Positions 51,903-61,780 of a DNA stretch of 64,000 nt are shown here, one piece after another; within the stretch, counting starts at the first letter, position 1; each line of letters starts with the position of its first letter. This stretch comes from DATBLE01 sp963791425 (lineage in GTDB: Bacteria > Actinomycetota > Thermoleophilia > Gaiellales > Gaiellaceae). The DNA is taken from contig CAWBSE010000003.1 of the NCBI GenBank assembly GCA_963791425.1, positions 372,001-436,000 of the forward strand, in the 5' to 3' direction. The notes under the pieces are model-generated. The model saw nothing but the letters and a program-made list of their open reading frames with translations. It was not told where the DNA came from and made no database searches. A program made the position numbers and the translations under genes.

Positions 51903-52891
51903 GCCTCGACCCTGGGTGATTGATCGTCCCGCAGACGCTCCAGATCCGAGTCGACCAGGAGGCGGACGAGGCCCTCGAAATCGAGCGTCGGCGCCCACCC
52001 GAGCCGCTCCCGCGCCTTCGAGGCGTCGCCGACGAGGTCGTGCAGCTCGGCCGTCCCGCGGCGCAGCGACTCGTCGATGTGCACGTACTCGTTCCAGTCG
52101 AGGCCGACGCGGCCGAACGCCAGCTCGACCAGCTCCTGGACCGAGTGCGGCACGCCGCTCGCGATCACGAAGTCCTCCGGCTCGTCCTGGCGCAGCATCA
52201 GCGCCATCGCCCGGACGTAGTCGCCGGCGTAGCCCCAGTCGCGGCGCGCGTCGAGGTCGCCGAGCCAGAGCTCGCCCGCGAGCCCGAGCGAGATCGCCGC
52301 CGCCGCGTGCGAGATCTTGCGGGTGACGAAGTCGACCGGCCGGCGCGGCGACTCGTGGTTGTAGAGGATCCCCGAGCAGGCGTAGAGGCCGTAGCGCTTC
52401 CGGTACGAGCGGACGATCAGGTGCCCGTACGCCTTCGCGACGCCGTACGGCGTCACCGGCAAGAGCGGCGTCTCCTCGGTCTGCGGCACAAACGGCGGCT
52501 CGCCGAAGATCTCGGACGACGAGGCCTGGTAGAAGCGGATCTCCGGGTCGACGCGCCTGATCGACTCGAGCAGCGCGGTCACGCCGACGGCCGCGAACTC
52601 GGCCGTCTGCACCGGGTGATCCCACGACCGCGGCACGAACGACGGCGACGCCAGGTTGAACACCTCGTGCGGCCGATAGGCCTCGAGCGCGTCCACGAGC
52701 GAGACCTCGCGCAGCAGCTCCGCCTGCACCAGCTCGACACGCTCACGGATCCCCGCGAGGTTCTCGAACAGCTCTGACGTGGGGCGCCGGACGATCCCGA
52801 AGACCTCGTAGCCCTCGGAGAGCAGCAGCTCCGCGAGCAGCGATCCGTCCTGGCCGGCGATCCCGGTGATCAGCGCACGGCGCCCAGCCAT
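51899..52891 (-). CDS. gmd: GDP-mannose 4,6-dehydratase
   Basis: 330-residue extended SDR. It converts GDP-D-mannose to GDP-4-keto-6-deoxymannose, the branch point to fucose, rhamnose and related sugars. ALITGIAGQDGSLLAELLLSEGYEVFGIVRR is the NADP fold of the Gmd group, SSSEIFGEPP holds the Ser/Glu, TPYGVAKAYGHLIVRSYRKRYG the Tyr-x-x-x-Lys, and GILYNHESPRRPVDFVTRKIS is highly characteristic. LGDLDARRDWGYAGDYVRAM completes it. The ATG at 52891 is right. It lies upstream of the metallopeptidase and 18 nt after a small hypothetical gene. Confidence 0.92.
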   Translation of the reverse strand: MAGRRALITGIAGQDGSLLAELLLSEGYEVFGIVRRPTSELFENLAGIRERVELVQAELLREVSLVDALEAYRPHEVFNLASPSFVPRSWDHPVQTAEFAAVGVTALLESIRRVDPEIRFYQASSSEIFGEPPFVPQTEETPLLPVTPYGVAKAYGHLIVRSYRKRYGLYACSGILYNHESPRRPVDFVTRKISHAAAAISLGLAGELWLGDLDARRDWGYAGDYVRAMALMLRQDEPEDFVIASGVPHSVQELVELAFGRVGLDWNEYVHIDESLRRGTAELHDLVGDASKARERLGWAPTLDFEGLVRLLVDSDLERLRDDQSPRVEA

Positions 52892-52909
52892 GCGGTAGAC
52901 GATACCGAG

Positions 52910-53199
52910 CTAGGCGGGCAGCGGCCGTTTCCCGAAGCGCCGGGCGCGGAAGTCGCCCCAGCCCTGCAGGATCGCCTCGACACCCTCGCGCTTCCGCGAC
53001 GACCGCAGCGCCTGCAGAGGTGCACGGCGACGAGGACGAAAGCGTCGGCGGCTGCGCGCGCTTGGCGCGGCCCGAGCTCCATCAGTCCGTCGGACGCCCC
53101 GAGGCGGCAATCGCCGTCCTGGTCGATCAGCGCAGCTATGCGCTGCCGGGCGAGTTCGAGGCCGGCCAGCGCCTCACGGTCGATCTGTAGTGCGGCCAT
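52910..53199 (-). CDS. Small hypothetical protein, one frameshift
   Basis: About 96 residues from the ATG at 53199: MAALQIDREALAGLELARQRI, IDQDGDCRLGASDGLMELG and a helical AAADAFVLVAVHL. The frame changes near 53015, after which LQALRSSRKREGVEAILQGW and DFRARRFGKRPLPA run to a TAG at 52910. The family is not recognised. It precedes gmd by 18 nt on the same strand and may be its co-transcribed partner. Confidence 0.5.
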
Positions 53200-53250
53200 G
53201 GGGGTTCCATCGCCGGACTCTAGATCTCTCGTTCGAGGTACGTTTGGAAC

Positions 53251-53955
53251 ATGAGCCTCACCGCAGAGCTGAGGTCGGCGCCGCCGACGCTGCACGGCCA
53301 GATGGAGTTCTGGGGCCTCGCATGGGAGGCCCTCGAGTTCATCGAGCGGACGGTGCAGCCCGGCATGGCGACGCTGGAGACCGGCGCGGGCGCCAGCACG
53401 ATCGTGTTCGCGGCCCGGGGCGCCCATCACGAGACGGTGACACCCTCGGCCGAGGAGGCTGAGCGGATCCTCGCCGAGTGCGACCGCCGCGGCATCTCCA
53501 CCGAGCGCCTCACGTTCCGGATCGGCAGCTCTGCCGACGTGCTCCGCACGTGGGAGCCGCGCCCGCTCGACCTCGCCCTGGTCGACGGCGCGCACGCCTT
53601 CCCGTACCCCACCCTCGACTGGTGGTTCCTCGCGCCGCACCTGAAGATCGGCGGCCTGATGCTGCTCGACGACGCGTACATGCCGCCGGTCGCCGCGGTC
53701 GTCGACCACGTCCGCGCATCGAACGCGTGGAAGCTCGAGGAACCGATCAGCTTCCGCACCGCGGTCGCCCGCAAGCTCGCCGACGAGGTGATCGACGGGG
53801 AGTGGAAGGGGCACCGGATGAACTTCGCCTACCTGCCGCCGCGGCGCCGGGCAGTCGCTGCGGTGCGCCAGCGCGTGTTCTCGACGAAGGTCGGGCTGAA
53901 GGCGCTCGAGCTCGCACGCCCGTTCACGGGCCGTTCCGGGGACAGCGCGGGCTAA
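53251..53955 (+). CDS. Class I SAM-dependent methyltransferase-like protein
   Basis: 234 residues. LETGAGASTIVFAARGAHHETV is SAM motif I without the usual final Gly, then FRIGSSADVLRTWEPRPLDLALVDGAHAFPYPTLDWWFLAPHLKIGGLMLLDDAYMP gives the acid and metal-loop pattern of class I enzymes (DGAH and LDDA). It ends with a basic tail. 51 nt separate it from the divergent small gene, and the next gene starts 11 nt downstream. The substrate may be a sugar of the locus; this is not shown. Confidence 0.7.
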   Translation: MSLTAELRSAPPTLHGQMEFWGLAWEALEFIERTVQPGMATLETGAGASTIVFAARGAHHETVTPSAEEAERILAECDRRGISTERLTFRIGSSADVLRTWEPRPLDLALVDGAHAFPYPTLDWWFLAPHLKIGGLMLLDDAYMPPVAAVVDHVRASNAWKLEEPISFRTAVARKLADEVIDGEWKGHRMNFAYLPPRRRAVAAVRQRVFSTKVGLKALELARPFTGRSGDSAG

Positions 53956-53966
53956 CCTACGGCCTC

Positions 53967-55090
53967 ATGGCCGCCGCGCCCGACGTTGCCTGGACTGAGC
54001 AGGCGCTCACAGATCTGACCACGGACTTCGGCGAGATCTACGCCGGTCGGACCGTGCTCATCACCGGGGCCGACGGTTTCATGGGCTCGCACCTGACCGA
54101 CGCGCTCTGCCACCTCGGCGCCGACGTCCACGCCTTCGTCCGCGCGACGTCCAGCGGCGCACTGAACAACATCGGTCACCTGCGGCCGAAGATGACCGTC
54201 CACTTCGCCGACCTGACCGACAAGACGTCGATCGACTACCTGATGCGCGGCCTCGTCGGGACGAAGCCCTACATCTTCCATCTTGGCGCCCAGGCACACG
54301 TCGGCGAGTCGTGGCACCGCCCGTACGAGACGGTGATGGCGAACACGATCGGCACGCTCAACCTGCTGCAGGCAGTCGTCGACGCCGGCCTCGAGATCGA
54401 GAAGTTCGACACCGCCGGCACCTCCGAGGAGTACGGCAACCCGCGCAAGTCGGTGGAGCACCACCACGACTACGACGACGAGGGCAGCCTGATCCTCCAC
54501 GAGCGCTCGCCGATCAACCCGAAATCGATCTACGCGACCGCCAAGGTCGCCGCGGACTTTCTGACGATGAACTACTTCGATGCATTCGGATTGCCCGGCG
54601 TCGTCACGCGCATGTTCAACAACTACGGGCCGCGCCAGAACCCGCGCTACGTCACCGGCACGATCATCACGCAGGCGCTCGAGCGCCCCGAGATCGAGCT
54701 CGGCCAGCTCGACCCGCTGCGCGACTTCTGCTTCTGCACCGACGGCGTGCGCGGCCACCTGACCGTCGCCGCCAAGGGCACGCCCGGCGACGTCTACGTC
54801 TACGGCCAGGGCGAGAACATCTCGATGGCCGACTGGAGCGACCTGATCATCCGCACGGGCGCCGCCAACGGCTTCTGGGCAGACGACCGCCATGTCGTCA
54901 CGACCGAGGCACGCTTCCGCCCCGGCGCCAGCGAGGTGATGGCGCTGCGCGTCGGCTACGAGAAGCTGAACCGCGAGACGGGCTGGGAGCCGAAGGTGAC
55001 CTGGGAGGAAGGCGTCCTGCGCTCGATCGAGTGGTACGCCGCCAACCGCGACCGCTGGCTCGGCCGCGTCGACTGGCTGAACCCGAGATC

Positions 55091-55094
<4 letters not shown>
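53967..55094 (+). CDS. Extended SDR nucleotide-sugar dehydratase/epimerase
   Basis: 375 residues. VLITGADGFMGSHLTDALCHLGADVHAFVR is the NAD(P) fold, FHLGAQAHVGESWHRPYETVMANTIGTLNLLQA the middle, and the catalytic set is Thr/Ser in TAGTSEEYGN with SIYATAKVAADFL for Tyr and Lys. FCFCTDGVRGHLTVAAKGTPGDVYVYGQGENIS follows. It resembles dTDP- or GDP-sugar 4,6-dehydratases and 4-epimerases more than GalE. The ATG at 53967 begins the conserved part after a 27-residue leader. Stop overlaps the next gene (GTGA), a GDP-fucose-synthase-like gene, so it probably serves the same pathway. Confidence 0.78.
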
Positions 55095-56000
<906 letters not shown>

Positions 56001-56014
<14 letters not shown>

Positions 56015-57719
56015 GCGCGCGCGGCCGCTCTGGTCGCTGATCGTCCGCCACCAGCCGTGGAGCGTCCTGGGGCCGCTGATCGCGATCCAGTGGCTGGCCT
56101 TGCTCGTCTTTGCGCTGAAGGCGGCCGAGCACAACGGCTGGCTGTACTACCAGGGCGGCGACCAGACCTTCTACTGGACGGACGCCCACCTGCTCTCGCA
56201 CTGGACGCTGCCGGTCGCGCTCGTCGGCTACGCCTGGTCGTACCTGCTCATCCCGATCGCGCTGATCGCCGGCATCAACGTCCTCTCCGGCCTCCCGGCC
56301 GTGATCCTGATGAACACCCTGATCCTGCTGCCCGTGGCGCTGCTCTGCGTGTACGGGATCGGGACGCGGATCGCCGGGAGGATCTTCGGGTACTGGGCGG
56401 CGGCGCTCTGGGTGCTGATCCCGTACGTCGCGATCCCGATGTTCGAGCCGCGGTACCACGAGAAGTTCGTCAGCATCACCCTCCCGCAGTCGCTCGGGCT
56501 GACCGTGCTCGCCGACTTCCCGTCGACGGTGTTCATCCTGCTGACCGCGTACCTGGTCATCCGGGCGCTCGACACGAACGACTGGACCGACGCCGTGCTC
56601 GCCGGGCTGACCGGCGGCTTCGTGATCGGCCTCAAGCCGTCGAACTCGCTGTTCTTCGGCGCCGCCGTCCTGTGCCTCCTGGTCGCCCGGCGCTGGACCC
56701 AGACGGGCGTGTTCCTCGCCTCGCTCGTCCCGGGCCTCGTGCTCCTCGCGCTCTGGAAGCAGCGGGGGCTCGGCGAACTGCCGGCGTTCTCCTCGACCGG
56801 GGGGAGCGGCGGCAAGCTCGCATCGATCGGAGCCGATGTGCCGCTGGCCGGCCTGCCCGGCCCGATCGACCGGTACGTCTCGCTCGACTGGCACCACCTG
56901 CACCAGAACATCGACGGCGTCCGCGAGTTCTTCTGGGCGGTGCGGCCGCTCGAGTTCATCATCGTCGCCGGGCTGATCGCACTGGGCCGCCGGTCCTGGC
57001 CCAAGGCGATCCTGATCTTCGGCTGGTTCGCGACGTTCCTGGTGCTGAAGGGAACGGACGCGAAGGCGAACGTCGAGGACGCGAGCTTCTTCCGGCTGAT
57101 GATGCCGAGCTTCCCGGCGTTCCTGCTGCTGCTCGCCGCGATCCCGTTGCTCGTCCCGACCTTCTCATGGACCCGGAAGCTCCTCCCGCGCCCGCTGCCC
57201 GCCCTCCCCGCCCGCCGACACGGCCGCCGGACGATCGCCGCCACGGCGGCCGTCCTCGTCGTGCTGCCGCTCATCTTCATCGCCGGGACGACACCGCAGA
57301 GCACTCCGGAGGCGGTGTCGTACCCGTTCCAGAACGTGTTCATCCCGGTGCAGTCGTTCCGGCTCGAGGTTCACTCGACCGGCGGCAAGCAGCGTCTGAC
57401 GTGGAACGCGCCCTACTCGGGGTCGACCAAGGTCTTCTACACGATCCTCCGCTCGAAGCCGGTCGCACCCGACCCGTCCGGGAACGGCGAACGCAAGACG
57501 ATCAGGGGCGTCGCCTGCAAGGACCGCGTCAACGGCGCTCCGCTGAGCTGCGATCTCATCATGGACCACCTCTCCAGCACCGCCGCCCTGCGCTACGTCG
57601 ACCGGGCGCCCCCCGGCCGTTGGACGTACCGGGTCGGATTGACCGCCAACTGGCTGAACGACCTCTCGCTCGGCGACCTCGTGCTCGTCAGCACGCCGGT
57701 CACGGTCACGGTGTCCTAG
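56001..57719 (+). CDS. Polytopic membrane protein, possible GT-C glycosyltransferase, with beta-rich tail
   Basis: 572 residues. After a first helix (about 26-42), an outside loop with YYQGGDQTFYWTDAHLLSHW carries acidic residues where GT-C enzymes hold theirs. About ten membrane segments run to about residue 430. A tail from about 440 to 572 (FRLEVHSTGGKQRLTWNAPYSGSTKVFYTILRS, LRYVDRAPPGRWTYRVGLTANWLND) looks like a fibronectin-III-type fold outside the membrane. It differs in motif from the DEL-Y family elsewhere. The ATG is inside the 3' end of fcl (14 nt overlap). It shares its stop CTAG with the converging gene. Confidence 0.65.
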
Positions 57720-59335
57720 CCGGGCCGGGGCCGGCGGCCGCTGCCGGCGTACGCGACGGCACGCGTGATCACGATCGGAAGGAGCACGATCACGACGAGG
57801 ACGGTCTCGAGGAGGCCGACGACGGCCCATGGGCCGTGCTCGTCGAGCAGGTGGGGCGCACGCCGCAGGAGCAGGATCCACCCGAGCACCGCGAGCACCG
57901 CGCGGGCTGCGTCGGCCGGGCGGAACGCGGGTCTGACGGTTGCGAGGGCAGCGAAGAGGACGGCGGCCTCGAACGCCACGAGGAAGAACGTCACCCCGTG
58001 GCCGATTCCCAGAAGGCCGGTTGCCGTCTCGACGAAGGTGCCGCCGGCGAACCGGTGGAACCAGGCGAGGTCGTCGACACCGAGCGGGTTCGTCAGGGTG
58101 AGGACGACCATCTCGACCGCCGAGCCGACCGCGAGTGCGACCGTGGTCAGCGGGAAGCTGCGGTAGGCAGTGCCCAGCCCCAGTGCGAGGAAGGGGAGCG
58201 TCACGACCAGGAAGCGGGGCCCCGGCGAGTTGCCGCCGAACGGCGTCTCGTACCCGGAGTTCAATACGAGGTAGCAGACGGCGACCGCCGCTGCGATACC
58301 CGCCTCGAGGCGGTGACCGCGGCGGTAGACCAGCAGTCCCAGACCGACCAGGCCCATGATCACCACCGGCGTCAGGACCAGCAGTCCGATCGGCGAGAAC
58401 AGGAGTTGGATCAGGACGCCGAAGTTCGGCCCGGCGATTCCGAAGAGCCCCCGCTTGTTCGCGTCCTGGTCACCGACGACGTTCGCGTAGGAGAATTTGA
58501 ACATGCTCCCGAACGCCCAGAGGTTGAAGAAGAGGGCCGGCAGCACGCCGACGATCGCCCCCGCCGTGTAGGCCGCGGCCCGCGGCAGGAGCGGCCTGCG
58601 CGCGATCGCGTAGACGCCGACGATCGCGCCGACCAGCGCGACCGGAAACTCCGTGGTCGCGGCCAGCCCCGCGAGGAGCCCCGCCGCCGCCACCGGCCCG
58701 ATCCTGGGCGGCCCTCGGCGTTCGCGCCAGAGCACGAAGAACGCCGCGAACACGAGCGCGGCCGAGAGGACGTGCGAGAACAGCATCGTCGCGAACGGGA
58801 GCACCATCGTCGCAAGGCCCAGCGTCACGGCGGCCGCGGTCCCGAAACCCGGCTCGAGCCCGTCCGCCATCTGGGCGACGAGGACGAGCAGGACCAGGGC
58901 GGGCAGGACCGCACCGAACAGCTGGAGGAACCAGACATTCGGTCGCGACTCCCGGATCGGCTTCGCCCCGCCCGCAGCCTTCAGGACGAGGTAGGGCGTC
59001 AGGACCGCGAACGCCAGGCCGGGTGACTTCGCCGCGTAGTAGTGGCCCTCGATGTGCGAGAGGTCGCCGGTGCCGTCGTCGGCCATGCCGCCCTTGCCGA
59101 CCTCGAATCGCGTCTTGTCGACGTACGGCGTCCCGTTCGCGAGCGCGCGGACCAGTGCGTAGTGCGCACCCTGGTTCCACCCCAGGTACTGCACCGGGAT
59201 CAGATAGACGCAGCCGACGGCGACGATTGCCAGGATCGCGGCGTTCCGCTGCGCCCAGCGTGCCGCCGAGGCCACGCGCCCGCGCCAATCCGCGGCGGGC
59301 GGCCGGGCGGCCGTGTTGTCGGCTCCAGCATCCAC
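57716..59335 (-). CDS. Polytopic membrane protein, probable GT-C-type, unrecognised
   Basis: 539 residues from a GTG at 59335, with about eleven membrane segments. The first outside loop reads YLGWNQGAHYALVRALANGTPYVDKTRFEVG, where DKTRFEVG may be the acidic site, followed by DLSHIEGHYYAAKSPGLAFAVLTPY, a pattern seen in mannosyl- and arabinosyl-type GT-C and DUF2029-like proteins. Later GYETPFGGNSPGPRFLVVTLPFLALG resembles the last conserved loop of that group. No soluble tail. It stands alone on the minus strand between two rightward membrane genes. Its stop shares CTAG with the gene to the left. Confidence 0.65.
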   Translation of the reverse strand: MDAGADNTAARPPAADWRGRVASAARWAQRNAAILAIVAVGCVYLIPVQYLGWNQGAHYALVRALANGTPYVDKTRFEVGKGGMADDGTGDLSHIEGHYYAAKSPGLAFAVLTPYLVLKAAGGAKPIRESRPNVWFLQLFGAVLPALVLLVLVAQMADGLEPGFGTAAAVTLGLATMVLPFATMLFSHVLSAALVFAAFFVLWRERRGPPRIGPVAAAGLLAGLAATTEFPVALVGAIVGVYAIARRPLLPRAAAYTAGAIVGVLPALFFNLWAFGSMFKFSYANVVGDQDANKRGLFGIAGPNFGVLIQLLFSPIGLLVLTPVVIMGLVGLGLLVYRRGHRLEAGIAAAVAVCYLVLNSGYETPFGGNSPGPRFLVVTLPFLALGLGTAYRSFPLTTVALAVGSAVEMVVLTLTNPLGVDDLAWFHRFAGGTFVETATGLLGIGHGVTFFLVAFEAAVLFAALATVRPAFRPADAARAVLAVLGWILLLRRAPHLLDEHGPWAVVGLLETVLVVIVLLPIVITRAVAYAGSGRRPRPG

Positions 59336-59466
59336 GCGACGACCCTAGATCATTGATTCCCAACTCGACGCACCCTCGTCCGGGGGACTGCACACGGCGC
59401 AGTGCGGCCGCCACGCCGCTTGGTTCCAATCGGCGTCGACAGCGCGAGCCGCATAGATTCCGGCGG
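59336..59466. promoter_or_regulatory. Divergent interval between two membrane-protein genes
   Basis: 131 nt separate the leftward gene starting at 59335 and the rightward gene at 59467. The stretch CTAGATCATTGATTCCCAAC at 59345-59364 is the least GC-rich piece and a possible promoter. No strong inverted repeat was found. Confidence 0.35.
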
Positions 59467-60717
59467 ATGCGTGGACCGCTGTCGCCTCGATACCGCCTCG
59501 TCGCCGCCGGAGCGTGGCTCGCCGCAGTCTGGGCGACGACGCACTGGTACTCGTGGCAGCGGACCGTCGATCTCCTCTTCGGCTCCGACGTGGTCGAGTA
59601 CGAGCGCGTCGCCCGGGCGGCGCCCGGCTTCACCGACACGCCGCTGCCGTCCCAGCACGCCGATCGGTTCGTCCCCCACTACCTCGTCGGCCTCGCATCC
59701 GATGCCGTCCACGTCAGGGACCGGCTCGTGTACTACGTCATCGCGTTCGTCCTGCTCGGCCTCATGGTGTTCCTCGTCGACCGGGTGATCGCCCCGTTCG
59801 GCCTCAGACGACTCGAGTACGCGGTTGCGATCGGTGCCCTGATCGCGAACCCGTACCTGTTCCGGTTCCTTGCGATCTGCCCGGGGCGCCTGGCCGACTC
59901 GGTCTTCATTCTCGGCGGCCTGGTCGCGCTGCTCGGCCTCCTGCGCCGCAACCCGTGGCTTCTGGTCGCCGGCCTGGCCGCCGCGACGCTCGGGCGGAGC
60001 GAAGCGGTCTTCCCGCTGGTGGTGCTCGCGCCGATCGGCGTCCTGCTGTCGCGCGAGTGGCGCGAGAAGGGGCAGCGCACCCGGGTGGTGACGGCCGTGT
60101 GTGCGTTCGCCGTTCCACTCGCCGTCTACGGGCTCGTCCGGCTCGCCGACAACACGTTCTCGGTGCGGGACCACCCCCGCTTCTTCGGGCTGACGATCTT
60201 CGGGACGTTCCGTGACCTCCCTGAGAGCAGCGGCCGGTTTGGCCTCCACATCGCCAGGATCGTGGTGGGGATCGCCGGCGTCCTGGCCGTCCTGCTCGGA
60301 GCGCTCGCCGCACGCCGGCTGGGCCGGTACTCGGCCCTCCCGTTCCCGTTCTGGGCAGGGCTCGCCGGTGGAGTCGCCGTCTCGGGCGAGGCCTTCCTGC
60401 TCAACCCTGCGTGGATCAACGGCAGCGAGCCGCTGCTCTCCGCGCTCGGCGCCGCGTTCTTCGCGGTCGCGGCGGCGGCGGCGCTCGCGTCGCTCGACGT
60501 CGGGCAATGGACACTGGGGCTCACCGGCGGGCTCGTCGCGCTCGGCGCGCTTGCCGTGATGTCGCTCAACCATCGGTACGCGGCGCTCACCCCGGTTTCG
60601 ACACCCGGTCAGTTCGCCGCCCTCACGGTCGCCGGCGGGATCGTCGCCGGCGTGGCCGTCGCGGTCGGCGGGTCCCGAGCCGTGCCGGAGCACACGGAGC
60701 CGCCGGGCGGCGCCTAG
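59467..60717 (+). CDS. Polytopic membrane protein, unrecognised
   Basis: 416 residues with about ten hydrophobic segments. The first loop contains FGSDVVEYERVARAAPGFTDTPLPSQHADRFVPHYLVGLAS, which has the arrangement (DxxEYxxVA, then a Pro-rich loop and a helix) of small GT-C or DUF2079-like proteins. FLAICPGRLADSVFIL and GRSEAVFPLVVLAPIG follow. No soluble C-terminal domain. It is a single gene on this strand, sharing its stop CTAG with the DUF2304 gene. A role in the surface glycan is inferred from location only. Confidence 0.6.
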   Translation: MRGPLSPRYRLVAAGAWLAAVWATTHWYSWQRTVDLLFGSDVVEYERVARAAPGFTDTPLPSQHADRFVPHYLVGLASDAVHVRDRLVYYVIAFVLLGLMVFLVDRVIAPFGLRRLEYAVAIGALIANPYLFRFLAICPGRLADSVFILGGLVALLGLLRRNPWLLVAGLAAATLGRSEAVFPLVVLAPIGVLLSREWREKGQRTRVVTAVCAFAVPLAVYGLVRLADNTFSVRDHPRFFGLTIFGTFRDLPESSGRFGLHIARIVVGIAGVLAVLLGALAARRLGRYSALPFPFWAGLAGGVAVSGEAFLLNPAWINGSEPLLSALGAAFFAVAAAAALASLDVGQWTLGLTGGLVALGALAVMSLNHRYAALTPVSTPGQFAALTVAGGIVAGVAVAVGGSRAVPEHTEPPGGA

Positions 60718-61064
60718 CCGGGCTCGCGGAGCCGCTGCTCGAGCAGCGCGAGCCGCTGGGCGAGCATCGTGTTCTGGTCGTGCAGCTTCGAGACGACCGT
60801 CGCGTAATGGAGCAGCACGAGCAGGACGAACAACGCCCCGACCGCGAACAGCACCGCGGGCGGGTACGTCTCGATCCCGACCCAGCCGGCGATCGTGTTC
60901 AGGCCCGACCGCCAGACGGAGAGCGCGAGCAGGACGATGCCGGTCAGCAGCCACAGCAGCGCGTAGCGCTCGCGCAGGCGGCGGCTGCGGATGAGCTCGA
61001 GCACCACGAGGATGAGCACGACCGAGGCGATCGACGCAACGATGGAAACGGTGAGCGGAGTCAT
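60714..61064 (-). CDS. DUF2304 membrane protein, partner of GT2
   Basis: 116 residues. Three hydrophobic helices (TVSIVASIASVVLILVVLEL, YALLWLLTGIVLLALSVW, PPAVLFAVGALFVLLVLLHY) then a short coiled C-terminus VSKLHDQNTMLAQRLALLEQRL. The pattern RLRERYALLWLLTG is the DUF2304 hallmark. Such proteins are found next to dolichyl-phosphate-sugar-synthase-like GT2 enzymes, as here: the ATG overlaps the GT2 stop (ATGA). It probably anchors the GT2 at the membrane. Confidence 0.85.
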   Translation of the reverse strand: MTPLTVSIVASIASVVLILVVLELIRSRRLRERYALLWLLTGIVLLALSVWRSGLNTIAGWVGIETYPPAVLFAVGALFVLLVLLHYATVVSKLHDQNTMLAQRLALLEQRLREPG

Positions 61065-61780
61065 TTGATCTCCTCCAGCGGCGTGATGTTCTTGCGGAAC
61101 AGCCCGACGAACAGCGCGAGCATGACCTTGACCATGTAGTAGACGGAGGCGAGCGCGCCGATCGACGACTGGCCGGCCGAGCGCTCGCGCATCTGCACCG
61201 GCACCTCGATCATGCGCAGCTTGTGCTTGTGCACCATCAGCGCCGCCTCGACCTCTGGGTAGTCGTGCGGGTAGTCGGCGGCGAAGAGCGCGATCGCCTT
61301 GTGGTTGAGCGCCTGGAAGCCGGAGGTCGGGTCGGTCACCCGGCGGCCGACGAACACCGACAGCGTCTTCGCGAGGATCGTGATCCCCATCCGCCGAGAG
61401 AGCGACGAGCGGTACCCGCCGTCTTCGACGAAGCGCGACCCGACGACGATGTCGGCCTCGTCGGCGAGCACCGGCCCGAGCAGGGCGCCGAGCTGCGACG
61501 GGTCGTGCTGCCCGTCGCCGTCGACGCGCACGGCCAGGCGGAAGCCGTTCTCGTGCGCGTACCGAAAGCCGGTCTGGACGGCGCCGCCGATGCCGAGGTT
61601 GAACGGCAGGCGGACGACGTGGGCGCCGGCGCGCTCCGCCGCAGCAGCGGTACCGTCGACCGAGCCGTCGTCGACGACGACGACCTCGAAGCCGGGGTCG
61701 AACGCGCGGATCTCCTCGATCACGCGCACGACGCTCTCCTGCTCGTTGTACGCCGGCACGATCGCGATCCACTCAGCCAC
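61061..61780 (-). CDS. Family 2 glycosyltransferase, polyprenyl-phosphate sugar synthase type
   Basis: 239 residues from the GTG at 61780, chosen because GGAGG lies 6 nt upstream; a longer ATG at 61828 adds an unlikely leader. WIAIVPAYNEQESVVRVIEEI, VVVVDDGSVDGTAAAAE, LPFNLGIGGAVQTGFRYA and VRVDGDGQHDPSQL (DxD) show GT-A family 2; VGSRFVEDGGYRSSLSRRMG and DPTSGFQALNHKAI are typical of dolichyl-phosphate mannosyltransferase-like enzymes. It would load a sugar onto a polyprenyl phosphate, the donor that GT-C proteins use. Coupled to the DUF2304 gene. Confidence 0.87.
   Translation of the reverse strand: MAEWIAIVPAYNEQESVVRVIEEIRAFDPGFEVVVVDDGSVDGTAAAAERAGAHVVRLPFNLGIGGAVQTGFRYAHENGFRLAVRVDGDGQHDPSQLGALLGPVLADEADIVVGSRFVEDGGYRSSLSRRMGITILAKTLSVFVGRRVTDPTSGFQALNHKAIALFAADYPHDYPEVEAALMVHKHKLRMIEVPVQMRERSAGQSSIGALASVYYMVKVMLALFVGLFRKNITPLEEIK

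Noticed and set aside
53203..53250. GTTCCA ... TGGAAC inverted repeat in the gap before the methyltransferase
   Set aside because: Arms of six bases 36 nt apart are close to chance level and no regulator gene is adjacent.
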